Assembly: GCA_035630295.1 (NCBI GenBank)
Contig: DASQKY010000053.1
Span: forward strand, 1 to 64,000
Direction of reading: 5' to 3'
Source of the DNA: Acidimicrobiales bacterium
Lineage (GTDB): Bacteria; Actinomycetota; Acidimicrobiia; Acidimicrobiales; Iamiaceae
DNA: 64,000 bases
Shown here: piece after piece, positions 34,197 to 42,718 of the stretch
How the letters are laid out: each line of letters starts with the position of its first letter
Position numbering within the stretch: position 1 is the first letter of the stretch
Position numbers and translations under genes: made by a program
Notes under the pieces: model-generated
Seen by the model: the letters and a program-made list of their open reading frames with translations, nothing else
Told to the model about the DNA's origin: nothing
The model's database searches: none

Positions 34197-34940
34197 TCAG
34201 GGACGCCGGGCCACCAGCAGGTGCTCGGGGTGCTCCAGATCGGGGGGGCGGGCGGCGTAGCGGCCCGGCTCCACCGACCACACGTGCAGGGGCTCGAGGC
34301 CGGCCCCGCGGGCCAGCAGGCGCAGCTCCCGGGGGGTGAAGCAGGTGGTCCACAGGTCGACCTCGGCCTCGACGCCGGCGTCGTCGCGGATGGCGGTGCG
34401 CTCGTGGGCCACCCCGGCATCGGCGTCGAAGGTGCTCTCCCCCAGGTGGCGGACCTGGAAGTACGACGAGAAGGCCGACACCGCCAACCGGCCCCCGGGG
34501 CGCAGGGCCCGGGCCATCCCGGCCAGCACGGGGGCGTCGCTGGTGGGCTCCCCCAGGGCCGCGGCCCCCTCCCCGGCCGGGCCGCCCTGGAGGCCGAAGG
34601 CCCCCTGGCACAGCGAGATGGCGGCGTCGAAGTCGGCCTCGAAGCGCAGGTCACGGGCATCCTGGCGGCTGAAGGTGACCCCCGGCGGGGCATCCCGGCG
34701 GGCCACCTCCACGAACCGCTCGCTGATGTCGACGCCGTGCACCTCGATGCCCTGCCGGCCCAGGGCGTGGGCGTGGCGCCCGGGCCCGCAGCCCACGTCC
34801 AGCACCCGCATGCCCGGCTCCAGCGCCAGGGCCCCGGCCAGGAACCCCACCTCCTGCTCGGTGCCCTTGGTGAAGGAGTACCGCAGGTAGGTGGCCCCCA
34901 TGTGCTCGGCCAGGTCCTCGAACCAGTGATCGTGGCTCAT
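34197..34940 (-). CDS. class I SAM-dependent methyltransferase
   Basis: 247 residues. Rossmann core with motif I VLDVGCGPGRHAHALG (about residues 45-60), acidic VHGVDIS, motif II DFDAAISLCQGAFG and motif III LRPGGRLAVSAF. The N-terminal helix WFEDLAEHMGATYLRY resembles small-molecule methyltransferases of unknown substrate. ATG 34940; no obvious ribosome site. The substrate is not deducible. Confidence 0.85.
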   Translation of the reverse strand: MSHDHWFEDLAEHMGATYLRYSFTKGTEQEVGFLAGALALEPGMRVLDVGCGPGRHAHALGRQGIEVHGVDISERFVEVARRDAPPGVTFSRQDARDLRFEADFDAAISLCQGAFGLQGGPAGEGAAALGEPTSDAPVLAGMARALRPGGRLAVSAFSSYFQVRHLGESTFDADAGVAHERTAIRDDAGVEAEVDLWTTCFTPRELRLLARGAGLEPLHVWSVEPGRYAARPPDLEHPEHLLVARRP

Positions 34941-34998
34941 CCGACCATGGTGGCCTCCGGGCCCCCCCGGGACCGCTCCGGCGCTAGACAGTCAGCCC

Positions 34999-35694
34999 AT
35001 GCGCCGCACGCTGACCGTCACCGCCACCGTCCTGCTCCTGCTGGCCGCCGCGGCCGCCTGCGGCGACGACGGGGACGGCGCCGAGGCCACGACCACCACC
35101 ACCGGGTCCACCACGACCACCGGGCCGACCACCACGACCGGATCCACCACCACCGAGGGGCCGACCTCCACCGGCGAGGACGAGCCCGGCGGACCGGGCC
35201 CCGACGAGGAGGCCGTCGGCGTGGCCTGCCTGGAGGGCGAGATGGAGGTGGTCACGGTGGAGAGCCAGGGCGACATCCCCGGCCTGTCCGGCAGCGAGAC
35301 CATCACCGCCACCGGCACCTCGCTGCACCTGGCCGTCCCCGAGGAGGGCACCTGGGTCATGGGCGGGACCGAGGGGGGCAAGCTCGACATCGAGGTCGCG
35401 CCGGGTGTCACCGGGACCCTGGCCGTGGCCGGGGCCCTGATCGGCAGCTACACCGAGAGCGACGAGGACGAGGTCCGCTTCGAGGTGGACGAGGCCGACG
35501 GGACGGCCACGGCCACCGTGGAGGGGGGGAACTTCGGGCCGGTGCCGCTGGACGAGCTGGCCGACCTGTTCTCACCCGAGGGCGAGGCCGAGGTGGCCTG
35601 TGCCGGTGACGAGGTCACCATCGACACCGACGGGGCCGCGCTGGTCCTCCGACGGTTGGAGGACACCCCGATCCTGGACGGCCTGGACCAGTAG
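34999..35694 (+). CDS. putative secreted lipoprotein with Thr-rich linker
   Basis: 231 residues. Lipoprotein signal peptide MRRTLTVTAT with hydrophobic stretch and lipobox AAAAC (Cys21), then a Thr/Gly/Ser linker of about 35 residues made of TTT/GST/TTG units, then a globular mostly beta domain with two further cysteines (LEGEMEVV region Cys and AEVACAGDEV). No family recognised. ATG 34999 is preceded at 8 bases by TAGACA, close to the leaderless pattern. Ends one base before the convergent gene at 35696. Confidence 0.7.
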   Translation: MRRTLTVTATVLLLLAAAAACGDDGDGAEATTTTTGSTTTTGPTTTTGSTTTEGPTSTGEDEPGGPGPDEEAVGVACLEGEMEVVTVESQGDIPGLSGSETITATGTSLHLAVPEEGTWVMGGTEGGKLDIEVAPGVTGTLAVAGALIGSYTESDEDEVRFEVDEADGTATATVEGGNFGPVPLDELADLFSPEGEAEVACAGDEVTIDTDGAALVLRRLEDTPILDGLDQ

Positions 35695-35695
35695 G

Positions 35696-36145
35696 TCAGG
35701 CCGGCGGCTCGCCCTCGGCCGGCTGGTCCTCGGCGGGCTCGGCCTCCGGCTCCCCGGCGGGCTCGGCCGCCGCCGCCCCGTCGTCCGGGGCCTCGGCCTC
35801 GTCGACCGGGGGCAGGCCCTGCTCGTCGCGCAGCAGGGCGTCGAGGGCGGCCCGGTAGGCCTCCTCGGCCTCGATCCGCACCGCCCCGGGCAGGCCCCGG
35901 CGCCGCACGTCCTTCAGCCGGGCCGCGGCCCGCTCCTTGGCCTCGACCAGCTCCTCGTGGCGCCGCTCCCGGAGGCGGGCCTCGTTGCGCTCCCGGGCCC
36001 GGCGGCTCTGCTCGTCCCGCTCCGCCTGCTGGCGGTCGGCGAACACCCTGGCCGCCGAGTGCTGGGCCGTGCGACGGCCCTGGCGTGTGGCGAGGTCGGG
36101 GGTCGGCTCGACCCCTCCGGGTCGGCGGCGTCGGCGTGCGGGCAT
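35696..36145 (-). CDS. hypothetical coiled-coil protein with basic head and acidic tail
   Basis: 149 residues. Arg-rich start (MPARRRRRPGG), a charged alpha-helical middle (about 30-105) likely to form a coiled coil, and a Glu/Pro/Ala tail of about 40 residues similar in style to the rpsA tail. GGGAGGA site upstream of ATG 36145. Lies between polA and a lipoprotein gene; 37 bases after the polA stop on the same strand in map order, so it may be transcribed with polA. Function unknown. Confidence 0.6.
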   Translation of the reverse strand: MPARRRRRPGGVEPTPDLATRQGRRTAQHSAARVFADRQQAERDEQSRRARERNEARLRERRHEELVEAKERAAARLKDVRRRGLPGAVRIEAEEAYRAALDALLRDEQGLPPVDEAEAPDDGAAAAEPAGEPEAEPAEDQPAEGEPPA

Positions 36146-36182
36146 CGGTCCTCCCTGGGTGGCGGCGCGGGGCGCCGGTGTC

Positions 36183-38891
36183 CTACTTGGCCTCGGCCCA
36201 GCTGGCGCCGAAGGCCAGGTTGACCTCCAGCGGCACCCGCAGGTCGGCGGCGGTGCGCATGACCTCGGTGGTGAGCGGGCCGATGTCGTCCTGCTCCTCG
36301 GGCGGCACCTCGAGGATGACCTCGTCGTGGACCTGGAGGATGAGCCGGCTCTCGGCCTCGCGGGCGGCCAGGGCGGCGTCCAGCCGCACCAGGGCCACCT
36401 TGAAGATGTCGGCGGCCAGGCCCTGGATGCCGGCGTTCATGGCCTGGCGCTCGCCGGCCATGCGGATCCCCCGGTTGCCGGAGAGCAGCTCGGGGATGGG
36501 CCGGCGCCGGCCGAACAGGGTCTCGGTGTAGCCCCGCCCCCGGGCCTCGGCCACCGTCCGGTCCATGTAGTCCTTCACCGCCGGGAAGGCCTCGAAGTAG
36601 GCGTTCAGGAAGGCCCGGGCCTCCTCCACCGAGATGGACAGGCGCTGCGAGAGCCCGTAGGCCTCCATGCCGTAGGCCAGGCCGTAGCTGACCATCTTGG
36701 CCTTGGCCCGCTGGGTGGAGGTCACGGCGTCGGGATCGACCGAGAAGATCCGGGCCGCGGTGGAGGTGTGGATGTCCTCGCCCCCTGTGAAGGCGGCGAT
36801 CAGGCCGGGGTCGTCGGCCAGGTGGGCGATGCAGCGCAACTCGATCTGGTTGTAGTCGGCCACCAGGAGCTGGCAGCCCGGGGCCGGCACGAACACGGTG
36901 CGAAAGGCCCGGCCCTGCTCGGAGCGGACCGGGATGTTGTGCAGGTTGGGGGCGTCGGAGGAGAGCCGTCCGGTGCGGGCCACGGTCTGGTTGAAGGTGG
37001 CGTGGATGCGCCCGTCGGGGCCGATCTCGGCCAGCAGGCCCTCGCCGTAGGTGGAGCGCAGCTTCTCCACCTCCCGGTAGGCCAGGAGGTTGTCGATGAT
37101 GGGGTGCTGACCCCGCAGCTTCTCCAGGCTCTGGGCCGCGGTGCTGTAGCCCGTCTTGGTCTTGCGCTGGGGGGCCAGGCCCAGCTTGTCGAACAGCACC
37201 TCGCGCAGCTGGGGGGTGGAGTTGACCTTGAACTCCATGCCGGCATCGGCCCAGATGGCCTCCTGGAGCCGCTCCACCTCGGCCCGCATGCGGGCGCTGA
37301 TGGCGGTCAGGCCGTCGCGGTCGACGCCCACGCCGACGATCTCCATGTCGGCCAGCACCCCGACCATGGGGGCCTCGATGCCGTCGTGGAGCATCCGCAG
37401 GCGCTGGGCGTCGAGGACCTCCATCAGGGGCTCGACCAGGTGGGCCACCCCCAGGGCGGTGCGGCAGGCGGCCCGGGCCGCCTGGGCGTCGAGGTCGACC
37501 TCCTCGTGGCCGAAGGCCAGCTGGCCGTCGGGCACCTCGTCGTCGTCCCGGGCCAGGCTGGCGTGGGCGTAGCGGGCCAGGAGGGGGTCGAGGTCGTAGC
37601 GGCCCTCGGCCGGGTCGAGCAGGTAGGCGGCCAGGGCGGTGTCCAGGGCCAGGTGGGTGACCTCGGTGGCCAGGCGCTGGGCCGGGTCGGTGCGGGCCAG
37701 CCACCGCAGCAGGGGCTTGGCGTCGTGCCCGGCCACCGGCCGGGTGCTGAGGGTGTCGGCCAGGGCGGCCCGCACCCGCTCGGCCCGCAGCAGGGGGGCC
37801 GGCAGCCACAGCACCTCGTGGGCCTCGGCGTCGACCACCAGGGCCAGGCCGACCGGGTCGGAGGACCAGGTCGGGGCGGCGGCGAAGGCAGCGGCGGCGG
37901 CCAGCGGCCGGTCGCCCACCGCGGCCAGCTCGGCCAGCCGGCCCACCGCGGCCTCCTCGCCGTCGACCTCCTCGACGTGGGCCTCCAGCACCGTGGACTC
38001 GCTGCCCAGGCTCCCCAGGTCCGAGCCCAGGGCCTCGACCAGGCGGTCCCACAGCGAGCGGAACTCCAGGAACTCGAACAGCCGCTTGACCTCGTCGGTG
38101 TCGGGGTCGCCCATGACCAGGTCGTCCAGCTCCACGTCGAGCTGGACGTCGCGCCGGAGCACGATCATCTCGGCGTTGGAGCGGACCTGGGCCTCGTGGG
38201 CCGCCAGGTTCTCGCGCAGCTTGGGGGTCTGGTCGCCGACGTGGGCGAACAGCTCGTCCAGGTCCGGGTGGGCGTTGATGAGGCCGGCGGCCCGCTTCTC
38301 CCCCACCCCGGGCACGCCGGGCAGGTTGTCCGACGGGTCGCCCCGCAGGGCGGCGTACAGCACGTAGAGCTCGGGCCGGACCCCGGTGCGCTCCTCGATG
38401 CCGGCCTCGTCGTAGAGGACGTAGTCCGACACCCCCCGGCGGTTGTAGAGCACCTTGACGTGGGGGTCCTCGACCAGCTGGTAGGCGTCGCGGTCGCCGG
38501 TGACGATGAGGACGTCGCGCCCGGCGTCGCGGGCCCGGGTGGCCAGGGTGGCGATGATGTCGTCGGCCTCGACCCCGGCCTGCTCCAGGGTGGGGAGCTC
38601 GAGGGTGTCGATGACCTGGCGGACCAGCGGGAACTGCTGGCGCAGGATGTCCGGGGCCTCGGAGCGACCCGCCTTGTAGCTGGGGACCATCTCGTGGCGG
38701 AACGTGGGCTCGGGGCGGTCGAAGGCCACCACGATGCCGTCGGGGCGGTGGTCGCGCAGCAGGTTCACCAGCATGGAGGTGAAGCCGAACACGGCGTTGG
38801 TGACCTGGCCGGAGACGGTGGTGAGGTCGGGCGGGAGCGCGAAGAAGGCGCGGTAGATCAGTGAGTTCCCGTCGATCAGCATCAGGGCCAT
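36183..38891 (-). CDS. polA: DNA polymerase I
   Basis: 902 residues. N-terminal 5'-3' exonuclease (MALMLIDGNSLIYRAF; DRPEPTFRHE; GVEADD), a middle 3'-5' exonuclease-like domain in which I see no intact DEDD motif (usual in actinobacteria), and a family A polymerase domain with motif A VADYNQIELRCIAHL, finger helix KMVSYGLAYGME and motif C LQVHDEVILE. Fills gaps after UvrABC incision and processes Okazaki fragments. ATG 38891 with TAGGGT nine bases upstream (38901-38906). Confidence 0.96.
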   Translation of the reverse strand: MALMLIDGNSLIYRAFFALPPDLTTVSGQVTNAVFGFTSMLVNLLRDHRPDGIVVAFDRPEPTFRHEMVPSYKAGRSEAPDILRQQFPLVRQVIDTLELPTLEQAGVEADDIIATLATRARDAGRDVLIVTGDRDAYQLVEDPHVKVLYNRRGVSDYVLYDEAGIEERTGVRPELYVLYAALRGDPSDNLPGVPGVGEKRAAGLINAHPDLDELFAHVGDQTPKLRENLAAHEAQVRSNAEMIVLRRDVQLDVELDDLVMGDPDTDEVKRLFEFLEFRSLWDRLVEALGSDLGSLGSESTVLEAHVEEVDGEEAAVGRLAELAAVGDRPLAAAAAFAAAPTWSSDPVGLALVVDAEAHEVLWLPAPLLRAERVRAALADTLSTRPVAGHDAKPLLRWLARTDPAQRLATEVTHLALDTALAAYLLDPAEGRYDLDPLLARYAHASLARDDDEVPDGQLAFGHEEVDLDAQAARAACRTALGVAHLVEPLMEVLDAQRLRMLHDGIEAPMVGVLADMEIVGVGVDRDGLTAISARMRAEVERLQEAIWADAGMEFKVNSTPQLREVLFDKLGLAPQRKTKTGYSTAAQSLEKLRGQHPIIDNLLAYREVEKLRSTYGEGLLAEIGPDGRIHATFNQTVARTGRLSSDAPNLHNIPVRSEQGRAFRTVFVPAPGCQLLVADYNQIELRCIAHLADDPGLIAAFTGGEDIHTSTAARIFSVDPDAVTSTQRAKAKMVSYGLAYGMEAYGLSQRLSISVEEARAFLNAYFEAFPAVKDYMDRTVAEARGRGYTETLFGRRRPIPELLSGNRGIRMAGERQAMNAGIQGLAADIFKVALVRLDAALAAREAESRLILQVHDEVILEVPPEEQDDIGPLTTEVMRTAADLRVPLEVNLAFGASWAEAK

Positions 38892-38945
38892 GCGGGCCTC
38901 ACCCTAGGAGGCCGGCGGGAGGGGTGGGACGCCCGGGGTGGGCGC

Positions 38946-39527
38946 TCAGGCCTGGGGGGCGAGGGCCCCGGCCAGCACGTCGTCGGCCACGGCCCGCATG
39001 GTGCGCCGCTCCCGCATCGCCGTCTTCTGGATGAAGGAGAAGGCCGCCCCCTCGGTCAGGCCGTGGTCGTCCATGAGCCGGCCCTTGGCCCGGTCGACGG
39101 CCTTGCGGCTCTCCAGCTGCTCCTCCAGGGAGGTGGCCTGGTCGTGGAGGGCCTTCATCTCCCGGAAGCGGCCCAGGGCCACCTCGATGGCCGGGAGCAG
39201 CTCGGCCTTCTGGAACGGCTTGACCAGGTAGCCGAGGGCCCCGGCGTCGCGGGCCCGCTCGATCAGGTCGCGCTGGCTGAAGGCGGTGAGGATGAGGACG
39301 GCGGCGATGCGCTCGCCGGCGATCTCCCGGGCCGCCGAGAGCCCGTCCAGGCCCGGCATCTTGATGTCCAGGATGGCGATGTCGGGCCGGTGCTCGCGGA
39401 CGAGGCGCACCGCGTCGTCGCCCCGCCCGGTCTCGGCCACCACCTCGTAGCCCTCCTCGCGGAGGGTCTCGGACAGGTCGAGGCGGATGATGGCCTCGTC
39501 CTCGGCGATCACCACACGGGTCGGCAT
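38946..39527 (-). CDS. pdtaR: ANTAR-domain response regulator, PdtaR-like
   Basis: 193 residues. Receiver domain with EDE, phosphoacceptor Asp54 (IAILDIKMP) and LVKPF, a short coil, and a C-terminal ANTAR RNA-binding domain (about 135-190; RKAVDRAKGRLMDDHGLTE). ANTAR regulators bind paired hexaloop hairpins in mRNA leaders and prevent termination. Mycobacterial PdtaR (Rv1626) sits near polA and rpsA, the same neighbourhood; the cognate PdtaS-type kinase is not in the window. GGGAG upstream of ATG 39527. Confidence 0.9.
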   Translation of the reverse strand: MPTRVVIAEDEAIIRLDLSETLREEGYEVVAETGRGDDAVRLVREHRPDIAILDIKMPGLDGLSAAREIAGERIAAVLILTAFSQRDLIERARDAGALGYLVKPFQKAELLPAIEVALGRFREMKALHDQATSLEEQLESRKAVDRAKGRLMDDHGLTEGAAFSFIQKTAMRERRTMRAVADDVLAGALAPQA

Positions 39528-39597
39528 CGTCGGCTCCCCTGGTCGTCGGTCGGGCGGGTGGGGTGGGCCGGGGCGGCGCCGGGGCCGGGGGGTCCGG

Positions 39598-39894
39598 TCA
39601 CGAGGACCGGCCGGCCTGGAACCGGTCGAGCAGCTCGTCCTGCACCTGCTCCAGGCGGGTGATCTCCTCGGCCACCGCGGCCCGGTGGCGACGCATGGCC
39701 GCGGCGTGGCCCTCCGACTCGTGGTGGTCGTGCTCGGCCATGGGGGTCTCCGACACCAGGGCCCGGATGCGGGCGTCGTCGGCCTCGTCGGCCAGCTGCA
39801 GGAGCTGCTCGTCGGTGACGACCAGCTCCTGCCGCAGGCGCTTCAGCCGGGTCGCCACGTCGCGCAGACGACGTTCGACGAGGACCCGGGCCAT
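39598..39894 (-). CDS. small hypothetical helical protein
   Basis: 98 residues, almost entirely charged helix with a His-rich patch (AEHDHHESEGH) near residue 55. Two coiled-coil stretches flank it. ATG 39894 has TAGACT with 8 bases between (39903-39908), supporting real, leaderless expression. Divergent from the EamA gene. No family recognised. Confidence 0.65.
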   Translation of the reverse strand: MARVLVERRLRDVATRLKRLRQELVVTDEQLLQLADEADDARIRALVSETPMAEHDHHESEGHAAAMRRHRAAVAEEITRLEQVQDELLDRFQAGRSS

Positions 39895-39947
39895 GCCGGC
39901 GGAGTCTAGAGGTGCCGGCCACGGCCCCGGGACGGCAGGATGCCGGG

Positions 39948-41399
39948 GTGCCCCGCCTCCTGGCCCTCAGCTTCATCTGGGGGTGGTCGTTCCTGTTCAT
40001 CAAGGTGGCGGGCCAGGACCTGACGCCCACCGCGGTGGCCTGGGGCCGGTGCCTCCTGGGGGCCGCGGCCCTGCTGGCCGTGGTGCGCCTCCAGGGCCTG
40101 ACGCTGCCGCGCGACCGCCGGTCCCTGGGGCACTTCCTGGTGGTGGGGGCGACGGGCTCGGCCGTGCCCTTCAGCCTGCTGGCCTGGGGCGAGCAGCACA
40201 TCGCCTCCGGCCTGACCGCCGTGCTCAACGCCAGCACGCCCCTGTTCACCGCCGGCCTGGCCGTCCCCCTGCTGCGCGAGCGGCTGCGGCCCCAAGTGGT
40301 GGCCGGCCTGGCCGTGGGCCTGGTCGGGGTGGGCGTGGTGGCCGGCGTCGGCCGCTCCGACCTGGCCGGCACCGAGGCCCTGGCCGTCGCCGCCCCGGTG
40401 GTGGCCGGCCTCTTCTACGGGTTGACCTTCTGCTGGGCCGCCCGCCACCTCATGGGCCTGCCGGCCGTGGTGGCGGCGACCGGCCAGGTCCTGGGGGCCA
40501 CCGTCCTGCTGGCCCCGGTGGCGGTGGCCACCTCGGTGAGCCACGGCACCATGCCCGGACCCCGCCAGATCGGCTCCCTGGTGATGCTGGGGCTGGTGGG
40601 CACGGGGGTGGCCTACGTCCTCAGCTTCCGGATCATCGCCGAGCTGGGGGCGACGGTGGCCTCGCTGTGCACCTACGTCATCCCGGTGGTGGCCCTGGGC
40701 GTCGGGGCGGTGGTGCTCGACGAGCGGGTCGGCGTGCGGACGCTGGTCGGAGGGGCGGTCATCGCCGCCTCGGTGGCCCTGGTCACCCGGGCCCGCCAGC
40801 CACCCGCCGACCCCACCGGGCCGCCCTCGGGCCGGTCGGCGCCGCTCCCCCTGCCCGACGCGGCCCCTCCCCCGCCGGCGGGGCCGGTCCCCCCGGCCCG
40901 GCGCCGGGCCCTGGGGACCGGGGTGGTCCTGGCCCTGGCCGCGACCACGGCCCTGGCCGGCTGCGGGGCCGGAGGGAGCGACGGCGACACCGCCTGCGGG
41001 CCGGTGCGGAGGGAGCCGCTGGATCGCCGGTCGGTGCACGTGCTGCCGGGGGCGGGGGCCGTCGAGTACCGGACCGATCCCCCCACCTCCGGCCCCCACC
41101 TGGCCACCCCCTCGACCACCGACGTGCGCGACACCCCGCTGGCCCCCGAGGTTCAGGTGGGCCTGCTGGAGGAGGGCGGCGTCCTGCTCCAGCACACGGG
41201 CCTGGACGCCACGGCCCGGGACGCGGTGGAGGCCCTGGCCGGCGAGGGCGTGGTCGTCGCCCCCGCCCCGGATCTACCCGAAGGGGCGGTGGTGGTGGCC
41301 ACGGCCTGGGTCACCAAGCAGTCCTGCCCCGAGGTGGACGTGGCCACCCTCCGGCGCTTCACCGCCGACCACGTCGACCGCGGGCCGGCCCACGGCTAG
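39948..41399 (+). CDS. EamA/DMT-superfamily transporter fused to a DUF3105-like domain
   Basis: 483 residues. Residues about 1-285: ten-helix drug/metabolite transporter with two EamA repeats (IWGWSFLFIKVAG; LNASTPLFTAGLA; TYVIPVVALGVGAVVLDE). A Pro-rich linker of about 40 residues and an eleventh hydrophobic helix (about 323-345, ending LAGCGAGG) lead to a C-terminal domain with VHVLPGAGAVEYRTDPPTSGPH and EEGGVLLQHTG, matching the shape of DUF3105. One uninterrupted frame covers both. GTG 39948 is chosen: GGCAGGA lies 8 bases upstream; GTG 39912 is an alternative. The LAGC could look like a lipobox but is internal. Confidence 0.85.
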   Translation: MPRLLALSFIWGWSFLFIKVAGQDLTPTAVAWGRCLLGAAALLAVVRLQGLTLPRDRRSLGHFLVVGATGSAVPFSLLAWGEQHIASGLTAVLNASTPLFTAGLAVPLLRERLRPQVVAGLAVGLVGVGVVAGVGRSDLAGTEALAVAAPVVAGLFYGLTFCWAARHLMGLPAVVAATGQVLGATVLLAPVAVATSVSHGTMPGPRQIGSLVMLGLVGTGVAYVLSFRIIAELGATVASLCTYVIPVVALGVGAVVLDERVGVRTLVGGAVIAASVALVTRARQPPADPTGPPSGRSAPLPLPDAAPPPPAGPVPPARRRALGTGVVLALAATTALAGCGAGGSDGDTACGPVRREPLDRRSVHVLPGAGAVEYRTDPPTSGPHLATPSTTDVRDTPLAPEVQVGLLEEGGVLLQHTGLDATARDAVEALAGEGVVVAPAPDLPEGAVVVATAWVTKQSCPEVDVATLRRFTADHVDRGPAHG

Positions 41400-41462
41400 C
41401 CGGCCGGTCGCCGGTCGTCCCCGTCCCGGCCTTGCACCGCCCGGCACCGCCCGCCCCAGGGC

Positions 41463-41468
41463 TACGCT
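41463..41468 (+). promoter_or_regulatory. putative -10 element of tRNA-Leu
   Basis: TACGCT ten bases upstream of the tRNA 5' end; no convincing -35 at normal spacing. Confidence 0.4.
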
Positions 41469-41478
41469 CGGCCCGCTG

Positions 41479-41562
41479 GCCCGGATGGCGCAATTGGCTG
41501 ACGCGGAGGACTCAAAATCCTCTGTCCGCGAGGACATGCGGGTTCGATCCCCGCTCCGGGCA
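41479..41562 (+). tRNA. tRNA-Leu (anticodon CAA)
   Basis: 84-base class II tRNA. Acceptor stem GCCCGGA pairs with TCCGGGC, discriminator A at 41562, anticodon stem GAGGA/TCCTC enclosing loop CTCAAAA (anticodon CAA), a long variable arm, and T-loop GGTTCGATCC. CCA is not encoded. Reads UUG codons, which are rare in this GC-rich window. A strong hairpin follows immediately. Confidence 0.95.
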
Positions 41563-41564
41563 CG

Positions 41565-41589
41565 GGGACCGGCCGCGGGGGCCGGTCCC
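41565..41589 (+). terminator. hairpin terminator after tRNA-Leu
   Basis: Perfect 10-base-pair stem (GGGACCGGCC with GGCCGGTCCC) and a 5-base loop, two bases after the tRNA. No T tract, as usual in actinobacteria. Confidence 0.65.
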
Positions 41590-41638
41590 ACCGGAACCCG
41601 CTGCCGGGCCGGGGCCCGGGTCCCGTAGATTCGGCCCC

Positions 41639-41797
41639 ATGCCCGGTCCCGCCGCCCTGACGACGCCCGTCGTGCGCCGGCTCCGGCGCGTGGTGCTCCT
41701 GGGCGCGGCCCTGGCCGCGGTGGCCCTGGCCCGGGACCGGGTCATCAACGACGTCGAGCGGCGCGACGGCGAGCGCCTGGGCCTGGGCGGCGGCTGA
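41639..41797 (+). CDS. small single-helix membrane protein
   Basis: 52 residues: short head, basic VRRLRR, one hydrophobic helix (about residues 18-31) and a charged tail. ATG 41639 is preceded by TAGATT with 7 bases between (41626-41631), a leaderless signature that supports expression. Sits between tRNA-Leu and the convergent peroxiredoxin gene. Function unknown. Confidence 0.5.
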   Translation: MPGPAALTTPVVRRLRRVVLLGAALAAVALARDRVINDVERRDGERLGLGGG

Positions 41798-41807
41798 GGC
41801 CGGGCGG

Positions 41808-42299
41808 TCAGGCCGGGAGATCCTTCAGGGCCCGCAGGAGCTTGGTGGGCGTGTCCTTGGGGGAGATCTTGGGCCAGGCCGCCAGCACGGCCCCGTCCGC
41901 CCCGATCAGGAAGGCGGAGCGGATGATCCCCATGTAGGCCTTGCCGTAGAGCTTCTTCTCGCCCCACACGCCGTAGCTCTCGGCCACCTCGTGGTCGGGG
42001 TCGGAGAGGAGGGTGAAGCCCAGCCCGTACTTCTCGTCGAAGCGGGCCAGCTTGGCCGGCAGGTCGGGGCTGATCCCGATGACGGCCGTGTCGCCGATCT
42101 CGCCGGCCACGTCGCGCAGGCCACAGGACTGGGTGGTGCAGCCCGGGGTGTCGGCCTTCGGGTAGAAGTACACGAGGACCGGGTGGCCGGCGTGGTCGGC
42201 CAACGCGACCTGCTCCCCCCGCTGGTCCAGGAGGGCGATCGGGGGGGCGGGGGTGCCGGGTTGGGGAGCCATGGCCGGACAGCGTGCCAGACCGGCCAT
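41808..42299 (-). CDS. bcp: peroxiredoxin, Bcp/PrxQ type
   Basis: 163 residues from ATG 42299, or 154 from ATG 42272. Thiol peroxidase with the PrxQ signature YPKADTPGCTTQSC: peroxidatic Cys54 and resolving Cys59 (long-form numbering), atypical two-Cys. Later blocks GISPDLPAKLARFDEKYGL and GVWGEKKLYGK are typical. ATG 42299 overlaps the haemoglobin stop (TGATG), which favours coupling, but residues before 42272 look unconserved. Pairing with a truncated haemoglobin suggests an oxidative/nitrosative-stress unit. Confidence 0.93.
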   Translation of the reverse strand: MAGLARCPAMAPQPGTPAPPIALLDQRGEQVALADHAGHPVLVYFYPKADTPGCTTQSCGLRDVAGEIGDTAVIGISPDLPAKLARFDEKYGLGFTLLSDPDHEVAESYGVWGEKKLYGKAYMGIIRSAFLIGADGAVLAAWPKISPKDTPTKLLRALKDLPA

Positions 42300-42694
42300 C
42301 AGGGCACGTTCACCAGGTGGGCGGCGGCCGAGGCGAAGTAGGACAGCAGGGCGTCCTCCCGCTCGGCGGGCAGGGCCTCGGCCCGCACCGCGGCCTCCAT
42401 GTGCCCGTACCAGGCCCGGGCCTCGGCCGCCCCGATGGCGAAGGGGGCGTGGCGCATCCGCAGGCGGGGGTGGCCCCTGGTGTCGGAGTAGTGGGCCGTC
42501 CCGCCCCCCCAGTACTGGGCCAGGAACCCCGCCGTGTGCTCGCGGGGCCCGCTGAGGTCCTCGGGGTACAGGGGCCGCAGCACGGGGTCGCTCTCGACAC
42601 CCTCGTAGAAGCGGCGGGCCAGCCGGTCGAAGAACGGGCGGCCGCCCACCGCCTCGTACAGGGTTCCCGGCTCGGGCTCGGGGGACGCAGCCAT
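42299..42694 (-). CDS. glbO: group II truncated haemoglobin (GlbO-like)
   Basis: 131 residues. 2-on-2 globin: LYEAVGGRPFFDRLARRFYEGV helix A/B region, the proximal His in RGHPRLRMRHAPF, and the Trp of helix G (ARAWYGHM) that defines group II. Proposed roles in the family are O2/NO chemistry and peroxidase-like activity. TAGCCT lies 7 bases before ATG 42694 (42702-42707), so the transcript is probably leaderless. Coupled to the peroxiredoxin. Confidence 0.92.
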   Translation of the reverse strand: MAASPEPEPGTLYEAVGGRPFFDRLARRFYEGVESDPVLRPLYPEDLSGPREHTAGFLAQYWGGGTAHYSDTRGHPRLRMRHAPFAIGAAEARAWYGHMEAAVRAEALPAEREDALLSYFASAAAHLVNVP

Positions 42695-42718
42695 CCCCCC
42701 GAGGCTAGGAGGGCGCGC

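Noticed and set aside
40900-41399. DUF3105-like lipoprotein as a separate gene
   Set aside because: No start codon with a ribosome site precedes the hydrophobic LAGC segment, and the frame is continuous with the EamA domain.
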